Shown here: piece by piece, positions 8,066 through 14,083 of the stretch | How the letters are laid out: each line of letters opens with the position of its first letter | Position numbering within the stretch: position 1 is the first letter of the stretch | Source of the DNA: CAYWGR01 sp964458015 | GTDB lineage: Bacteria > Planctomycetota > Planctomycetia > Pirellulales > Thermoguttaceae | Reading direction: 5' to 3' | Length of the DNA: 24,195 nucleotides | Assembly: GCA_964458015.1 (NCBI GenBank) | Contig: CAYWGR010000082.1 | Coordinates: 1-24,195 of the forward strand | Made by a program: the position numbers and the translations under genes | The notes under the pieces: model-generated | Databases searched by the model: none | Told to the model about the DNA's origin: nothing | Seen by the model: only the letters and a program-made list of their open reading frames with translations

Positions 8066-8778
8066 TGTCAACGGGCAAATGCTACTTCGTCTGCGATTTG
8101 CACCTGTTCGCCACGCGATCGAACGCCCATCGTTATTTGGAGCAGATCGCGTTGAAGGCTTCGCACGCCGATGCGTTCGTATTGGGCGGCGATACCTTCG
8201 ATTTTCGGTGGTCGCACATTCCCATTCACAAGGCGGCCGATCGTGCGGCCGACTGGCTCCGCGAGTTGACCTCGGCCTGTCCCAATTGTCATTTGCACGT
8301 TGTTTTGGGCAATCACGATTACCATCAGGAATTTATTGACCGCCTAATCGAGTTGGACGGTGTGATACCGAATCTTTCGTGGCATCGGTTTTATGTGCGG
8401 ATGGGCAGCAGCGTTTTTCTGCACGGAGACGCCGCAAATGAGGAGGAAATGGACGCCCGGATGTTGACGGCCTATCGCGAAAAATGGCTCGATAAGGAGC
8501 GCCACGGGCGGTTTGCCAATATGCTTTATGATATGGTTGTATTGACGCGCATCCATAAGCCGGTGCCGCATCTGTTCTTTCGCAAAAGGGTTGTCGTGCG
8601 GCGAATTTTCAAGTATCTTGAGAGTATCGGCGAGGGCCCCGGCAACGGAGTTCGCGACGTATATTTCGGGCACACCCATAACAGACTCTCGAATTATTAT
8701 TATCGCGGCATTTCCTTCCACAACGGCGGGGCCCCGATTAAAGGCGTGAAGTTTCGCATCCTCGAAGCGAAGCTGTAA
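8062..8778 (+). CDS. Calcineurin-like phosphoesterase, LpxH-like
   Basis: A 238-residue metallophosphoesterase with all five metal motifs: DLHLF (D-x-H), GGDTFDF, GNHDYH, LHGDAA and GHTHN. The overall size and motif order are close to UDP-2,3-diacylglucosamine hydrolase (LpxH), which makes lipid X in lipid A synthesis, although HFCDLH/SDLHL is shifted to VCDLHL. The middle region (KWLDKERHGRFANMLYDMVV) differs from enterobacterial LpxH. Hence either a lipid A enzyme or a related phosphoesterase. It is translationally coupled to birA by a 4-nt overlap. Confidence 0.85.
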   Translation: MMSTGKCYFVCDLHLFATRSNAHRYLEQIALKASHADAFVLGGDTFDFRWSHIPIHKAADRAADWLRELTSACPNCHLHVVLGNHDYHQEFIDRLIELDGVIPNLSWHRFYVRMGSSVFLHGDAANEEEMDARMLTAYREKWLDKERHGRFANMLYDMVVLTRIHKPVPHLFFRKRVVVRRIFKYLESIGEGPGNGVRDVYFGHTHNRLSNYYYRGISFHNGGAPIKGVKFRILEAKL

Positions 8779-8796
8779 AAGTAAAGAACATTGGAA

Positions 8797-8866
8797 GGCG
8801 GGGCGAACGCAGCGATAGCCCGCTGGTAGTTGTTTTTCGCGGGCCATCGCTGCGTTCGACCCGCCC
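8797..8866. repeat. Long intergenic hairpin, family A repeat
   Basis: A left arm at 8797-8823 and a right arm at 8839-8866 are complementary over about 27 positions with few mismatches (GGCGGGgCGAACGCAGCGAT against its complement). The loop is about 15 nt. The right arm recurs at 15-46. It fills the gap between the phosphoesterase and the next gene and may act as a terminator or stabiliser, but its arms look like a dispersed repeat. Confidence 0.75.
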
Positions 8867-8890
8867 TATGTATTTCTGGAGGCTATGCGC

Positions 8891-9763
8891 ATGTCGTACA
8901 TTTTCCGAATCCATGCCCTTGCGGCATTGTTGCTTCTCGTGGGCAGCTTGGCAATCGCGGGCGAGGTGGGCGTCAGCAAATGCTACAAAGGACCGACCGG
9001 CCTGCAACTCTACAGTCTGCGCGATATGCAGCAGGCCAAAGGCGTGAAAGCCACGCTCGATTATGTGAAATCGCTCGGCATCAAATACGTCGAAGTGGCC
9101 GACTTGGGCGGCTTGACGCCGGCCGAATTCAAAAAGCAACTTGACGAGCGCGGTTTGATCCCGATCGGACGCCATTTTCCCTATGGTCAATTGCGCGACG
9201 ATATCGACGGCGTTGTTCGCGATGCCAAGGCGCTGGGGCTTCAGTACGTCGGTTGCGCCTGGGCCGACCACTCGGATCCGTTCGACGAAAAACAGTGCCG
9301 CGCCGTAGCTGCTGTTTTCAACAAGGCCGGCGCTGCATTGGCCAAGCACGGCATCAAGTTCTATTTCCACAATCACGGCTATGAATTCCAACCGTATGGA
9401 CAAGGCACGATCTTTGATTTGCTAGTGGCCGAAACCGATCCGAAAACGGTCTTTTTCCAGATGGACGTGCTCTGGACCGTGCTGCCGGGGCAAGATCCGG
9501 TTAAATTATTGGAAAAGTATCCAGATCGTTGGCTGTTGCTGCATTTGAAGGATCTTAAGAAGGGCGTTCCCTTGGGAAACCCGCCGGCCAAGATTGCTTT
9601 GACCGACGACGTGGCGTTGGGCACGGGCCAAGTGAAGTGGCCGGAGCTGCTGAACGCGGCCCAAAAAGTCGGGGTGAAGTATTACTTCATCGAAGACGAA
9701 TCGCCCACGGTCACGGATCAAATTCCCCAAAGCCTGCGATTCTTGGAATCCGTGGCATGGTAG
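8891..9763 (+). CDS. Secreted sugar phosphate isomerase/epimerase-like protein
   Basis: A 290-residue xylose-isomerase-like TIM-barrel protein (AP endonuclease 2 superfamily). GGAGG at 8878-8882 sits 8 bases before the ATG at 8891 but only 2 before the ATG at 8885, so 8891 is chosen. The hydrophobic stretch AALLLLVGSLAIAGE is a signal peptide. Family features are GLQLYSLRD, YVEVADLGG, a strand ending in FYFHNHGYEF (metal His), FQMDVLW, LLLHLKD and the final FIEDESP, giving the usual His/Glu/Asp metal ligands. Such exported proteins are common in planctomycetes, but the substrate is unknown. It is separated from the BMC operon by a terminator, so a role in that pathway is only possible. Confidence 0.88.
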   Translation: MSYIFRIHALAALLLLVGSLAIAGEVGVSKCYKGPTGLQLYSLRDMQQAKGVKATLDYVKSLGIKYVEVADLGGLTPAEFKKQLDERGLIPIGRHFPYGQLRDDIDGVVRDAKALGLQYVGCAWADHSDPFDEKQCRAVAAVFNKAGAALAKHGIKFYFHNHGYEFQPYGQGTIFDLLVAETDPKTVFFQMDVLWTVLPGQDPVKLLEKYPDRWLLLHLKDLKKGVPLGNPPAKIALTDDVALGTGQVKWPELLNAAQKVGVKYYFIEDESPTVTDQIPQSLRFLESVAW

Positions 9764-9785
9764 GAACGTGATCCATTGAACAATC

Positions 9786-9823
9786 AGGCCCTTCTCTCCT
9801 TCGCGGGAGCGGGGCCTTTTTTT
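9786..9823 (+). terminator. Rho-independent terminator
   Basis: AGGCCC..CTCTCC pairs imperfectly with GGGAGC..GGGGCCT (inner bulge), followed at once by seven T. It lies 22 bases after the isomerase-like stop and isolates that gene from the BMC control region. Confidence 0.8.
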
Positions 9824-9941
9824 ATGCGCACTTCGGATAAGGGCAAGAAAAACACATTGGTGTTGGAGCAGCATCTTGGCATTTTTGTTGCAAGTTTTTC
9901 TGGTTGGGGAAACCTTTCGTCTTGGAAATAGCACAGAAATA

Positions 9942-9972
9942 ACACCATTGGCATTACAGCGTACACCATAGG
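9942..9972 (+). repeat. Direct repeat ACACCATWGG, 21-bp period
   Basis: ACACCATTGG at 9942-9951 and ACACCATAGG at 9963-9972 are 21 bp apart, two helical turns, so a protein could bind both on the same face of the DNA. It lies about 150 bp upstream of the promoter. It may be an activator site or chance. Confidence 0.4.
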
Positions 9973-10080
9973 GGTTAATTTTTGACGTTTTAGCAATAAG
10001 ACAGCGTAAACAGTCGATCAAGAACAGTGTGTTTTCTTGCTTTGGTTGGATAGTTTTGTCCTAACAGAAACGAAATATTT

Positions 10081-10124
10081 CAAATTCTTGCAGATCCATG
10101 AAAGAATTTGCTTGATTTCTTTCA
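10081..10124. promoter_or_regulatory. Nested inverted repeats, candidate DeoR operator
   Basis: CAAATTCTT (10081-10089) and AAGAATTTG (10102-10110) form a perfect 9-bp inverted repeat. TGAAAGAA (10099-10106) and TTCTTTCA (10117-10124) form a second, interlocked with the first and covering the -35. GAAATATTTC adjoins at 10072-10081. Repeated GAAA/TTTC cores are typical of operators of DeoR-family sugar regulators, and the next gene encodes one, so autoregulation is likely. Confidence 0.55.
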
Positions 10125-10140
10125 GCTTCTGTGAGATACT
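10112..10140 (+). promoter_or_regulatory. Sigma70-like promoter of the BMC operon
   Basis: TTGATT (10112-10117), a 17-bp spacer and GATACT (10135-10140) preceded by TGA, an extended -10. The transcript would start near 10147, about 38 bases before the regulator ATG. It overlaps the inverted repeats above. Confidence 0.55.
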
Positions 10141-10184
10141 CGCAGTAGAGGAATCGTTTGTGTTGGGTACTGAGAGCCGATCCC

Positions 10185-10970
10185 ATGCTGGCTGAACAAC
10201 GTCGCGACCGCCTGCTGGAATTAGTTCGGACCCGGCGATTTGCATCGCTGCCGGATCTTGCCGAACAACTCGCGGTATCGGAATCGACGGTTCGCCGGGA
10301 TTTGGAGCAGCTTGAGGAACAAGGAGCGGCCCGTCGGATCCACGGCGGAGTTTTGTATACGGGAAGCTCGCCGAAGTTGCCGCATTTTGAAGTGCAGCAG
10401 CCGGCCGAGTGGGAAAAGAAGAAGGCGATCGCGGCCGCGGCGGTGTGTTTGATTGAAGACGGCGATACGATTTTATTGGACGGAGGAAGCACGACCTACG
10501 AAATGGCGCGGTTGCTGGTCGGCCGGCCTTTGCATGTAGTGACCACGTCGCTCCCGGTGGCGAATCTGTTCGCTTCAGACGGGAACAGCGATTTGGTGTT
10601 GATCGGCGGCAATATATGTCCGCGGTCGGGCGTTGCCCGGGGGCCTTATGCCGATCACATGCTTTCGATGGTTCGGGTGCGTAAAACAATTTTCAGCGTC
10701 GCGGGAATTCACGACGAGGGATTTTTCAACAACGATTTGTTGTTGGTGGAAACGGAACGAGCGATGATGCGGGCTGCCAACGAGGTGATCGTCGTGGCCG
10801 ACAGCACGAAATTCGGTCAACAGAGCCTTACGCATCTTTGTTCTTTGAATGCAGTAAATCATTTGGTGGTGGACGACGGCGTGACGGAACAGTGGCGGAT
10901 GAAAGTTCGGGCGGCAGGCGTCGATCTAATCGTGGCCGGAGTCCAGGAAGCACAAAAAACGGTTGCCTAG
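10185..10970 (+). CDS. DeoR-family transcriptional regulator of the BMC operon
   Basis: A 261-residue DeoR/GlpR-type repressor. The ATG at 10185 (MLAEQRRDRLLELV) matches the family N-terminus; the TTG at 10158 adds an unlikely tail. The winged helix-turn-helix is at 5-57 (LAEQLAVSESTVRRDLEQLEEQG, then RIHGGV). The sensor domain, related to ribose-5-phosphate isomerase, follows with LLDGGSTTYEMARLL, VVTTSLPVANLF, LIGGN and VVADSTKFGQ, which bind a sugar phosphate. The ligand is probably a fuculose/rhamnulose phosphate or DHAP-related product of the pathway. It is the first gene of the operon, 13 bases before pduL, so it likely represses its own operon. Confidence 0.92.
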   Translation: MLAEQRRDRLLELVRTRRFASLPDLAEQLAVSESTVRRDLEQLEEQGAARRIHGGVLYTGSSPKLPHFEVQQPAEWEKKKAIAAAAVCLIEDGDTILLDGGSTTYEMARLLVGRPLHVVTTSLPVANLFASDGNSDLVLIGGNICPRSGVARGPYADHMLSMVRVRKTIFSVAGIHDEGFFNNDLLLVETERAMMRAANEVIVVADSTKFGQQSLTHLCSLNAVNHLVVDDGVTEQWRMKVRAAGVDLIVAGVQEAQKTVA

Positions 10971-10983
10971 GTAAGCGAATAAC

Positions 10984-11646
10984 ATGACTATTGCACCACC
11001 CGTGGAACGGAAGCTGATCGAACAAATTGTTCGTGAGATCATTTTGGCGCAGGTCGGCGGCCCGCCGGGCAAGCCGAATCTGGTCGTCAGCGTTTCGGCG
11101 CGGCACGTTCACCTGACCGATCAAGACGTGGAAACGTTGTTTGGCCCCGGCCACAAGCTGACCGTAGCCAAGGATCTTTACCAGGACGGTTTTTTTGCGG
11201 CCGAAGAGACGGTGATGGTCGTTGGTCCCCGTCGGCGGATGTTGCCGGCAGTGCGTATCTTGGGACCGACGCGGCCCGAGAGCCAAGTGGAATTGGCCTT
11301 TACCGACGGCATTTCGCTCGGGATCGACTTGCCGGTTCGGGCCAGCGGCGTCATCGACGGCACGCCCGGCTGCGTGTTGGTCGGACCGAAAGGCGTGGTG
11401 GAATTGAAGAAGGGCGCGATTCGCGCCGAGCGGCACGTTCACATGGGCCCTTCGGACGCGGCCTTTTACGGCGTCAAGGATAAAGACCGCATGAATCTCC
11501 GCGTCGCCTCGGGATGCGGCGTGGTTTTCAACCAGCTTTTGGTTCGCGTAGGAAAAAATATCAAGCTCGAAGTCCACTTGGATACGGACGAGGGCAATGC
11601 TTGCGACATCGATCACGCATCAAGCGTGGAATTGATAAAGGTGTAG
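10984..11646 (+). CDS. pduL: BMC phosphotransacylase PduL
   Basis: A 220-residue PduL-type phosphate acyltransferase. It converts acyl-CoA (here probably lactyl-CoA) and phosphate to acyl-phosphate and recycles CoA inside the compartment. The two zinc-binding segments are visible: SARHVHLT (His41, His43) and RAERHVHMG (His151, His153), with the repeated beta-barrel halves around them. Residues 7-24 (VERKLIEQIVREIILAQ) form an amphipathic helix followed by a Gly/Pro linker, typical of an encapsulation peptide. The start has only a weak Shine-Dalgarno (AGGTAAG). It lies 13 bases after the regulator. Confidence 0.95.
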   Translation: MTIAPPVERKLIEQIVREIILAQVGGPPGKPNLVVSVSARHVHLTDQDVETLFGPGHKLTVAKDLYQDGFFAAEETVMVVGPRRRMLPAVRILGPTRPESQVELAFTDGISLGIDLPVRASGVIDGTPGCVLVGPKGVVELKKGAIRAERHVHMGPSDAAFYGVKDKDRMNLRVASGCGVVFNQLLVRVGKNIKLEVHLDTDEGNACDIDHASSVELIKV

Positions 11647-11686
11647 TTTAACCCCCGGAGTTTCTCATTACTGGAGAAGTAGTACC

Positions 11687-11986
11687 ATGGCAAAAGCGAT
11701 GGAAGCGTTGGGCATGATTGAGGCCAAGGGCTTTATCGTCCTGGTCGAGGCGACCGACGCGATGTTGAAGGCGGCGAATGTGACGTTCCTTGGTTGGGAC
11801 AAGGTTGGCAGCGGACTTGTCACGGCGTTTGTCACCGGCGACGTGGCCGCGGTTAAAGCCGCCACCGATGTCGGCGCCGCCGCGGGCGGACGCATCGGCG
11901 AGATCGTCAGCGTGCAAGTGATTCCGCGTCCGCACGAAGACCTGGACATTGTGTTGCCGTCGGGCAAAAAGTCGGCCGCCGACTAG
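11687..11986 (+). CDS. BMC-H hexameric shell protein 1
   Basis: A 99-residue single BMC-domain (PF00936) protein. It starts MEALGMIEAKGFIVLVEATDAMLKAANV and has the pore loop VGSGLV (GSG at 41-43), followed by FVTGDVAAVKAATDVGA and IPRPHEDL. Hexamers tile the shell facets, with the central pore letting substrates through. A good Shine-Dalgarno (TGGAGAAG) precedes the ATG. The C-terminal tail PSGKKSAAD is short and polar. Two hairpins follow in the gap before the second BMC-H gene, which may favour this transcript. Probably the major facet protein, by analogy. Confidence 0.96.
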   Translation: MAKAMEALGMIEAKGFIVLVEATDAMLKAANVTFLGWDKVGSGLVTAFVTGDVAAVKAATDVGAAAGGRIGEIVSVQVIPRPHEDLDIVLPSGKKSAAD

Positions 11987-12001
11987 GAGCCGCGATTAAC
12001 C

Positions 12002-12053
12002 AGGCCGCATTGGGCCTTGAATTTTTCGGATGGAGTCGGCCTGAAATAGGCCG
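12002..12053 (+). other. Two intercistronic hairpins between the BMC-H genes
   Basis: AGGCC-GCATTG-GGCCT (12002-12017) is followed by TGAATTTTT, a weak attenuator-like arrangement. CGGCCT-GAAAT-AGGCCG (12037-12053) comes next. They lie in the 134-base gap after the first shell gene and could partly terminate transcription or protect the upstream mRNA from 3' decay, setting shell stoichiometry. No experimental support. Confidence 0.5.
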
Positions 12054-12120
12054 CGCTGCTTCCATGAAAACCTCAAAAACAAATAAATCCACAACTGTTA
12101 GAATAAGGGATACTCAAGCA

Positions 12121-12390
12121 ATGCAAGACGCCATTGGAATGATTGAAACGAAAGGTCTTGTGGCTCTGGTCGAAGCGACCGATGCAATGGCCAAGGCTGC
12201 GAATGTTCAGATTGTCAAGCGCGTTCAGATCGGCGGCGGATTGGTGACCACGATCGTCCGCGGCGACGTCGGCAGCGTGCGTGCGGCCGTTGAGTCGGGC
12301 GCGAATGCCGCTTCGCAAGTCGGCGAGTTGGTGGCCAGCCACATCATCCCCCGGCCTGCCGACGGCGTGATCGCGGCCTATCTGAGCTAG
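12121..12390 (+). CDS. BMC-H hexameric shell protein 2
   Basis: An 89-residue BMC-domain protein, homologous to the first BMC-H: MQDAIGMIETKGLVALVEATDAMAKAANV, pore loop QIGGGLV (GGG at 38-40 instead of GSG), then IVRGDVGSVRAAVESGA and HIIPRPADG. The start at 12121 follows AAGGGA at 10 bases. An in-frame ATG at 12064 would add 19 polar residues (MKTSKTNKSTT..), unusual but possible. The different pore residue suggests a different selectivity from the first. The stop TAG leads straight into a GGATTAG repeat array. Confidence 0.95.
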   Translation: MQDAIGMIETKGLVALVEATDAMAKAANVQIVKRVQIGGGLVTTIVRGDVGSVRAAVESGANAASQVGELVASHIIPRPADGVIAAYLS

Positions 12391-12418
12391 GGATTAGGAA
12401 TTAGGGATTAGGGATTAG
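12391..12418 (+). repeat. Tandem heptamer array, GGATTAG x4
   Basis: Four contiguous 7-base units, three GGATTAG and one GAATTAG, start right after the BMC-H2 stop codon. The last seven bases of the gene (GAGCTAG) also fit the trailing TAG of the unit. A hairpin and a second, different heptamer array follow. Confidence 0.8.
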
Positions 12419-12421
12419 AAG

Positions 12422-12439
12422 AAAGCCGCTATCGGCTTT
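12422..12439 (+). other. Hairpin between two heptamer arrays
   Basis: A perfect 7-bp stem AAAGCCG / CGGCTTT with loop CTAT, no T-run after it. It separates the GGATTAG array from the ARYYACT array before the kinase gene. Confidence 0.6.
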
Positions 12440-12445
12440 ACCATG

Positions 12446-12480
12446 AATCACTAACCACTAGCCACTAACTACTAATCACT
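12446..12480 (+). repeat. Tandem heptamer array ARYYACT x5 before the kinase
   Basis: Five contiguous 7-base units of consensus ARYYACT (first and last AATCACT) end three bases before the ATG at 12484. There is no Shine-Dalgarno in this leader. The CTAATC within it can pair with GATTAG of the upstream array. Compare the array at 14046-14080, which has the same layout. Confidence 0.8.
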
Positions 12481-12483
12481 ACG

Positions 12484-13668
12484 ATGAAAATCCTTGTTGC
12501 CAATCTCGGTTCGACGAGTTTCAAGTACCGGCTGTTCGACATGGCCGCGGGCAAACAACTTGCGCGCGGCGGGATCGAGCGGATCGGTTCGCCCGAGAGT
12601 CGATGTTTCGTGGAAATCGGCGGCCAGCGCCAGGAAAAGACCCAGCGCGTGCCTGATCATGCCGAAGGCGTTCGCCAGTGTCTGGCTCAATTGACCGACC
12701 CGCAATCCGGTTGTCTCAAAGAGGCGTCCGAGGTTGCGGCAGTCGCGTTCAAGGCAGTTCACGGCGGGCGCACGACCGGCGTGCAACTTGTCACGCCGCA
12801 GTTGCTGGCCGACATGACGGAGATGAACGACGTGGCGCCCGCCCACAATCCGCCGTACATCAACGCCATGCGTCTGCTGGCCGAAAAACTGCCGGAGATT
12901 CCGCTGGTGGCGGCCTTCGAGACCGATTTCCACCAAACGATCCCCGCGCGGAATCGCTATTACGGCATTCCGAGCGAGTGGGCGGAAAAGGCCCTCGTGC
13001 GGCGCTACGGCTTCCACGGAGCCAGCCACCGCTACATCGCCCTGCGAACGACCGAACTGTTCGGCTCCGGCAAGCGAGTCATCTCTTGCCACTTGGGCGG
13101 TTCGAGCTCGCTCTGTGCGATTCGCGACGGAAAGAGCATGGCGGCCAGCATGGGATTTTCGGCTCAAAGCGGTTTGTCGCAAAGCAACCGCGTCGGCGAC
13201 TTGGACGTTTTCGCCCTGCCGGTGCTGATGAAGTACACCGGTAAGTCGATCGAAGAAGTGCTTGCGATTTTGGCCAACAAGAGCGGCTTGGCGGGTCTTA
13301 GCGGCACCAGCGGCGACATGCGGGACATCGAAGAAGCGGCCGCCGCCGGCAGCGAGAAGGCCAAGCTGGCTCTCGAAGTGTTTACGGCCGAAGTGCGCCG
13401 TTATCTCGGCTCTTATTTAGTCGAGTTGGGTGGCGCCGATTTCATCGTGTTCACCGGCGGCATCGGCGAAAATCAACCAAGTTTCCGCGATGCGGTTTGC
13501 CGGAATCTCGAAGAGCTGGGCATCGTCATCGATCCCGAGGCCAATCAGTCGGCCAAGGGCGAGGCGAAAATCAGCGCGCCGCAAAGTCGCACGCAGATTT
13601 GGGTCATTCCGACCAACGAGGAAATTGTCGTTGCGCGGCTGGCCGCACAACTTTTGTCGGAGGGCTAG
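12484..13668 (+). CDS. ackA: Acetate-kinase-family acyl phosphate kinase (divergent)
   Basis: A 394-residue ASKHA-fold kinase, normal AckA length. Expected role: acyl-phosphate (lactyl-P or propionyl/acetyl-P from PduL) + ADP to acid + ATP. Conserved sites: N7, S10, S12, K14 (NLGSTSFK), H121 (AHNPP), H178 (YGFHGASHRY), R236 (SNRVGD), FTGGIGEN (323-330), E379/E380 (TNEE). Several canonical active-site residues differ: the usual HRVVHGG Arg is Lys90 (FKAVHGG), the usual FDTAFHQ Asp is Glu146 (FETDFHQ), HLGNGSS is HLGGSSS (G206), and TPLEGL is SAQSGL. No encapsulation peptide is seen, so it may act outside the shell. It lacks a Shine-Dalgarno. The next shell gene follows after 4 bases. Confidence 0.9.
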   Translation: MKILVANLGSTSFKYRLFDMAAGKQLARGGIERIGSPESRCFVEIGGQRQEKTQRVPDHAEGVRQCLAQLTDPQSGCLKEASEVAAVAFKAVHGGRTTGVQLVTPQLLADMTEMNDVAPAHNPPYINAMRLLAEKLPEIPLVAAFETDFHQTIPARNRYYGIPSEWAEKALVRRYGFHGASHRYIALRTTELFGSGKRVISCHLGGSSSLCAIRDGKSMAASMGFSAQSGLSQSNRVGDLDVFALPVLMKYTGKSIEEVLAILANKSGLAGLSGTSGDMRDIEEAAAAGSEKAKLALEVFTAEVRRYLGSYLVELGGADFIVFTGGIGENQPSFRDAVCRNLEELGIVIDPEANQSAKGEAKISAPQSRTQIWVIPTNEEIVVARLAAQLLSEG

Positions 13669-13672
13669 CAAC

Positions 13673-13993
13673 ATGTTAATCGCCAAGGTTACCGGATCGC
13701 TGGTATCCACGGAAAAGGTCGGGTCGATGGTCGGCCACAAGCTTTTGTTGGTCGAGCCGTATCGACTCGAACCCAAAACTCGCGGCAGCTTGGTGACCAC
13801 CGGCCGCTCGATGGTCGCCGTGGACACATTGGGGGCGGGGATCGGCGAACTGGTCTTGCTTACGCAGGGCTCGAGCGCACGGCTTACTCCCGAGACCAAA
13901 ACACTGCCCGTGGATACGGTCATCATCGGGATCATCGACACCGTACATGTGGATCATACCAGCGTGTACGATAAAGAGGGCACCAAAGATTAG
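13673..13993 (+). CDS. BMC-P pentameric vertex protein 1 (EutN/CcmL family)
   Basis: A 106-residue EutN/CcmL (PF03319) protein. It starts MLIAKVTGSLVSTEKVGSMVGHKLLLVEPY and continues with AVDTLGAGIGELVLLTQGSSAR, the family core; pentamers cap the shell vertices. A clear GGAGGG inside the end of the kinase gene gives spacing of 8-9 bases to the ATG at 13673. Its tail (VDHTSVYDKEGTKD) is longer and more acidic than in the other two BMC-P proteins. A small hairpin (GGATTT/AAATCC, 13999-14014) follows. Confidence 0.95.
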   Translation: MLIAKVTGSLVSTEKVGSMVGHKLLLVEPYRLEPKTRGSLVTTGRSMVAVDTLGAGIGELVLLTQGSSARLTPETKTLPVDTVIIGIIDTVHVDHTSVYDKEGTKD

Positions 13994-14045
13994 GAAATGG
14001 ATTTCCAAAAATCCGCTTGCAGCTTCGCGCGGATCCCTGCCCACG

Positions 14046-14080
14046 GATAACTGACAACAGACAACAGATAACTCATTACT
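14046..14080 (+). repeat. Tandem heptamer array before the aldehyde dehydrogenase
   Basis: Five contiguous 7-base units (GATAACT and GACAACA twice each, then CATTACT) end three bases before the ATG at 14084. This is exactly the geometry seen before the kinase gene, although the unit differs. There is no Shine-Dalgarno sequence. Confidence 0.8.
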
Positions 14081-14083
14081 ATC

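Larger units (their letters stand above)
9824..10184 (+). promoter_or_regulatory. Control region of the BMC operon
   Basis: These 361 bases have no convincing ORF, are AT-richer than the genes around them, and contain several repeats: ACACCATTGG / ACACCATAGG direct repeat (9942 and 9963), CAAGAA/TTCTTG (10019 and 10034), GAAATATTTC (10072-10081), and nested inverted repeats at 10081-10124 next to a promoter at 10112-10140. This is where regulation of the BMC operon by its DeoR protein would be expected. Confidence 0.65.

Noticed and set aside
10828..11616. 262-codon minus-strand frame across the regulator and pduL
   Set aside because: Antisense shadow of two confident genes, with no ribosome-binding site or domain.
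12391..12480. CRISPR-like array
   Set aside because: Units are seven bases with no spacers, and no cas genes are present; these are short tandem repeats.
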